From Minisyncoccota bacterium (GTDB lineage: Bacteria; Patescibacteriota; Minisyncoccia; Minisyncoccales; GWA2-38-27), in NCBI GenBank assembly GCA_028717605.1, contig JAQUNM010000038.1:1-5697 (forward strand): a stretch of 5,697 bases of DNA, written 5' to 3'. The translations under genes were made by a program, and so were the position numbers. This document shows, piece by piece, positions 4,514 through 5,697 of the stretch. Position 1 is the first letter of the stretch. The number at the start of each line of letters is the position of its first letter. The notes beneath the pieces are model-generated. The model made no database searches and was not told the DNA's origin. It was given only the letters and a program-made list of their open reading frames with translations.

Positions 4514-5697
4514 TTATCTAATATCGTCAAGAATAGCTGTAGATGTTACTAGAGATTTTAATAATTCTGTAGGCATGTCTCCTGTTTCTCCTCCATCATC
4601 AAATGTCCAAGTTAAGCCAGATACTTTCATACCTGATCTAACAGCAGTAGTTGTAGCTGTAAGACGAGCTTCAACAACAACTACGACAGAATCATTTTCT
4701 AAAATATCTACTTCTTCTGCTTCACCATCAACTTCATAACTTTCAGCTGCTAAAGTAACACCAGCAGCACTACCAGCAAGAGTAATATCACTAGTTGGAT
4801 CAAAAGTAATATCTCCTCCTTTAGCTGTTAGAGTGAAAGTAATTTTAGCATCAGCGTGAATTATTTCTCCTTCAACAGTAGTAGGAGTAATAGATGTTGA
4901 AATGTTAGATATTACAGGAACAACAGTATAAAGGTAAATATTATCACCTTGAGCTGTGCCTGAAGTTGTTGCATCTTCATCGTCAACATCAACAGCTACG
5001 ATTGAAGCACTATCAACTGAAGCTGCTAATATTACACCTTCAGCGTCAAATGTTTCTTGGCTGTAAACATCAACTTTTACAGTTATTACCTTGTTAACGT
5101 CTTTAGCGATATCGTAGTTAAGACTTGTGAAATCAGCATCACCAGTTGCATCAACTAGTTCAGTGGCAATTAATGTACTTCCATCGTAAAGCCTTACTGC
5201 CTTTACAACTTCATCTACATCAGCACCACTAGCTGTAACATTAATAGTAATGTCATCAAGAACTATTGATTTTTTAGTGACTCTAAGTTCGAATCTTAAT
5301 AATTCAACACCTTCTACGTCGTCTTCAAGGTCAATTAAAGCTACGCCGTCTTTAGGGCTGTTAGCATTTTTAACAACTGCAATTGTTCCATCATCTGCTT
5401 CTCCTACAGTAAAGTTTCTAGTTAAAGCAGCATCATTGTAGTAATTAATGTTAAGAGGATCGGTAATCCTAATACCATTAGCTGCTATTGTCATTCTTAA
5501 AGCTCCTGTTTCTGCCAATTCTAAAGCACTAACTTTTATGTCAATAACTTTTTTAGAATCAGCTGGAACTCTAATATTTAAACCATCAAAACGCATTCTG
5601 TAATCAGTACCATCTCTGGTAAAGCTTCCAGAAACAGCTTCTTTTCCAGCAACAGCATTTGCTCCATCATATAGAGAAACATAACTTAAGGCTTTAA
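4514..5697 (-). CDS. S-layer-like acidic surface protein, C-terminal part (N-terminus outside window)
   Basis: The frame is open to the right edge, so only the last 393 or so residues are visible. The Met codon at 5596-5594 is internal: 33 in-frame codons precede it, including LYDGANAVAG, which matches a later LYDGSTLIAT. The protein is rich in Ala, Val, Thr, Asp and Glu, lacks Cys and has a single Trp, typical of extracellular beta-sandwich proteins. At least two and probably three related modules can be seen: LNIRVPADSKKVIDIKV (visible residues about 39-55), LNYDIAKDVNKVITVKVDV (about 192-210) and a weaker one at VDILENDSVVVVVEARL (about 329-345). Between them lie strands such as FELRVTKKSIVLDDI and FTLTAKGGDITFD. 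No C-terminal membrane helix or LPXTG-like signal is seen, so any anchor must be N-terminal or non-covalent. It resembles S-layer or cell-surface proteins of Patescibacteria, from recalled features. A strong terminator and higher GC than the neighbours fit a highly expressed gene (inference). Confidence 0.7.
   Translation of the reverse strand, partial: KALSYVSLYDGANAVAGKEAVSGSFTRDGTDYRMRFDGLNIRVPADSKKVIDIKVSALELAETGALRMTIAANGIRITDPLNINYYNDAALTRNFTVGEADDGTIAVVKNANSPKDGVALIDLEDDVEGVELLRFELRVTKKSIVLDDITINVTASGADVDEVVKAVRLYDGSTLIATELVDATGDADFTSLNYDIAKDVNKVITVKVDVYSQETFDAEGVILAASVDSASIVAVDVDDEDATTSGTAQGDNIYLYTVVPVISNISTSITPTTVEGEIIHADAKITFTLTAKGGDITFDPTSDITLAGSAAGVTLAAESYEVDGEAEEVDILENDSVVVVVEARLTATTTAVRSGMKVSGLTWTFDDGGETGDMPTELLKSLVTSTAILDDIR

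Noticed and set aside
4491..4739. 82-codon + strand frame opposite the end of the surface-protein gene
   Set aside because: Ser/Thr/Val low-complexity product, explained as the reverse reading of Asp-, Ala- and Val-rich codons; no start signals.
5250..5441. 63-codon + strand frame opposite the surface-protein gene
   Set aside because: Same Ser/Thr-rich shadow pattern; the - strand frame is long, uninterrupted and carries internal repeats.
5594..5596. Met codon as start of the surface protein
   Set aside because: 33 in-frame codons without a stop precede it up to the window edge, and they contain the repeat motif LYDG, so it is internal.
1..5697. Alternative genetic code with UGA as glycine (as in Gracilibacteria/SR1)
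   Set aside because: All six frames end at TAA and all genes read through at plausible length under the standard bacterial code; nothing requires a reassigned UGA, although it is not formally excluded.

Overview
The window is AT-rich (about 17-25% GC in sampled coding lines, near 37% in the last gene). It reads as a cell-surface locus of a small-genome bacterium, most likely a Patescibacteria/CPR member of the Parcubacteria type. That placement rests on recalled family signatures: an O-antigen-ligase-like membrane protein fused to TPR repeats, a secreted protease ending in a coiled coil plus a Parcubacteria-style peptidoglycan-binding domain, an acidic cysteine-free S-layer-like protein of repeated beta modules, and a cluster of small four-helix membrane proteins. 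No rRNA, tRNA or taxonomic marker gene is present to confirm it.

Layout. A + strand gene enters from the left edge and ends at 1679 (ligase/polymerase-like membrane domain plus about six TPRs; its real start is outside). All other genes lie on the - strand. Read in their own direction from the right edge, they are a surface protein (enters at 5697, stops at 4514), a strong hairpin terminator (4455-4492), an extended -10 promoter (4440-4448), the secreted HEFFH metalloprotease (4431 to 2797), small membrane protein A (2773 to 2444), a second terminator (2393-2428), a near-consensus promoter (2364-2392), and small membrane proteins B (2355 to 1996) and C (1993 to 1676). C ends tail to tail with the + strand gene, and the two genes share the palindromic bases TTAA as stop codons.

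Transcription units inferred: (i) the surface protein alone or as the last gene of an upstream unit; (ii) protease then membrane protein A, 23 nt apart; (iii) membrane proteins B then C, 2 nt apart. In units (ii) and (iii) the -10 box ends only 8 nt before the ATG, so transcription would begin at or within a base or two of the start codon. No Shine-Dalgarno sequence is seen at any visible start. The sequence therefore predicts leaderless or near-leaderless mRNAs.

Function. The proteins together suggest envelope building and remodelling: a glycan ligase or polymerase, a wall-anchored protease, and a surface-layer protein. The three paralogous four-helix proteins (motif GFLN[IV][ST]EKE) are the uncharacterised part. 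Their tandem array, mosaic sequence identity and position next to surface genes make them the best candidate for something undescribed. All six visible genes stop with TAA.
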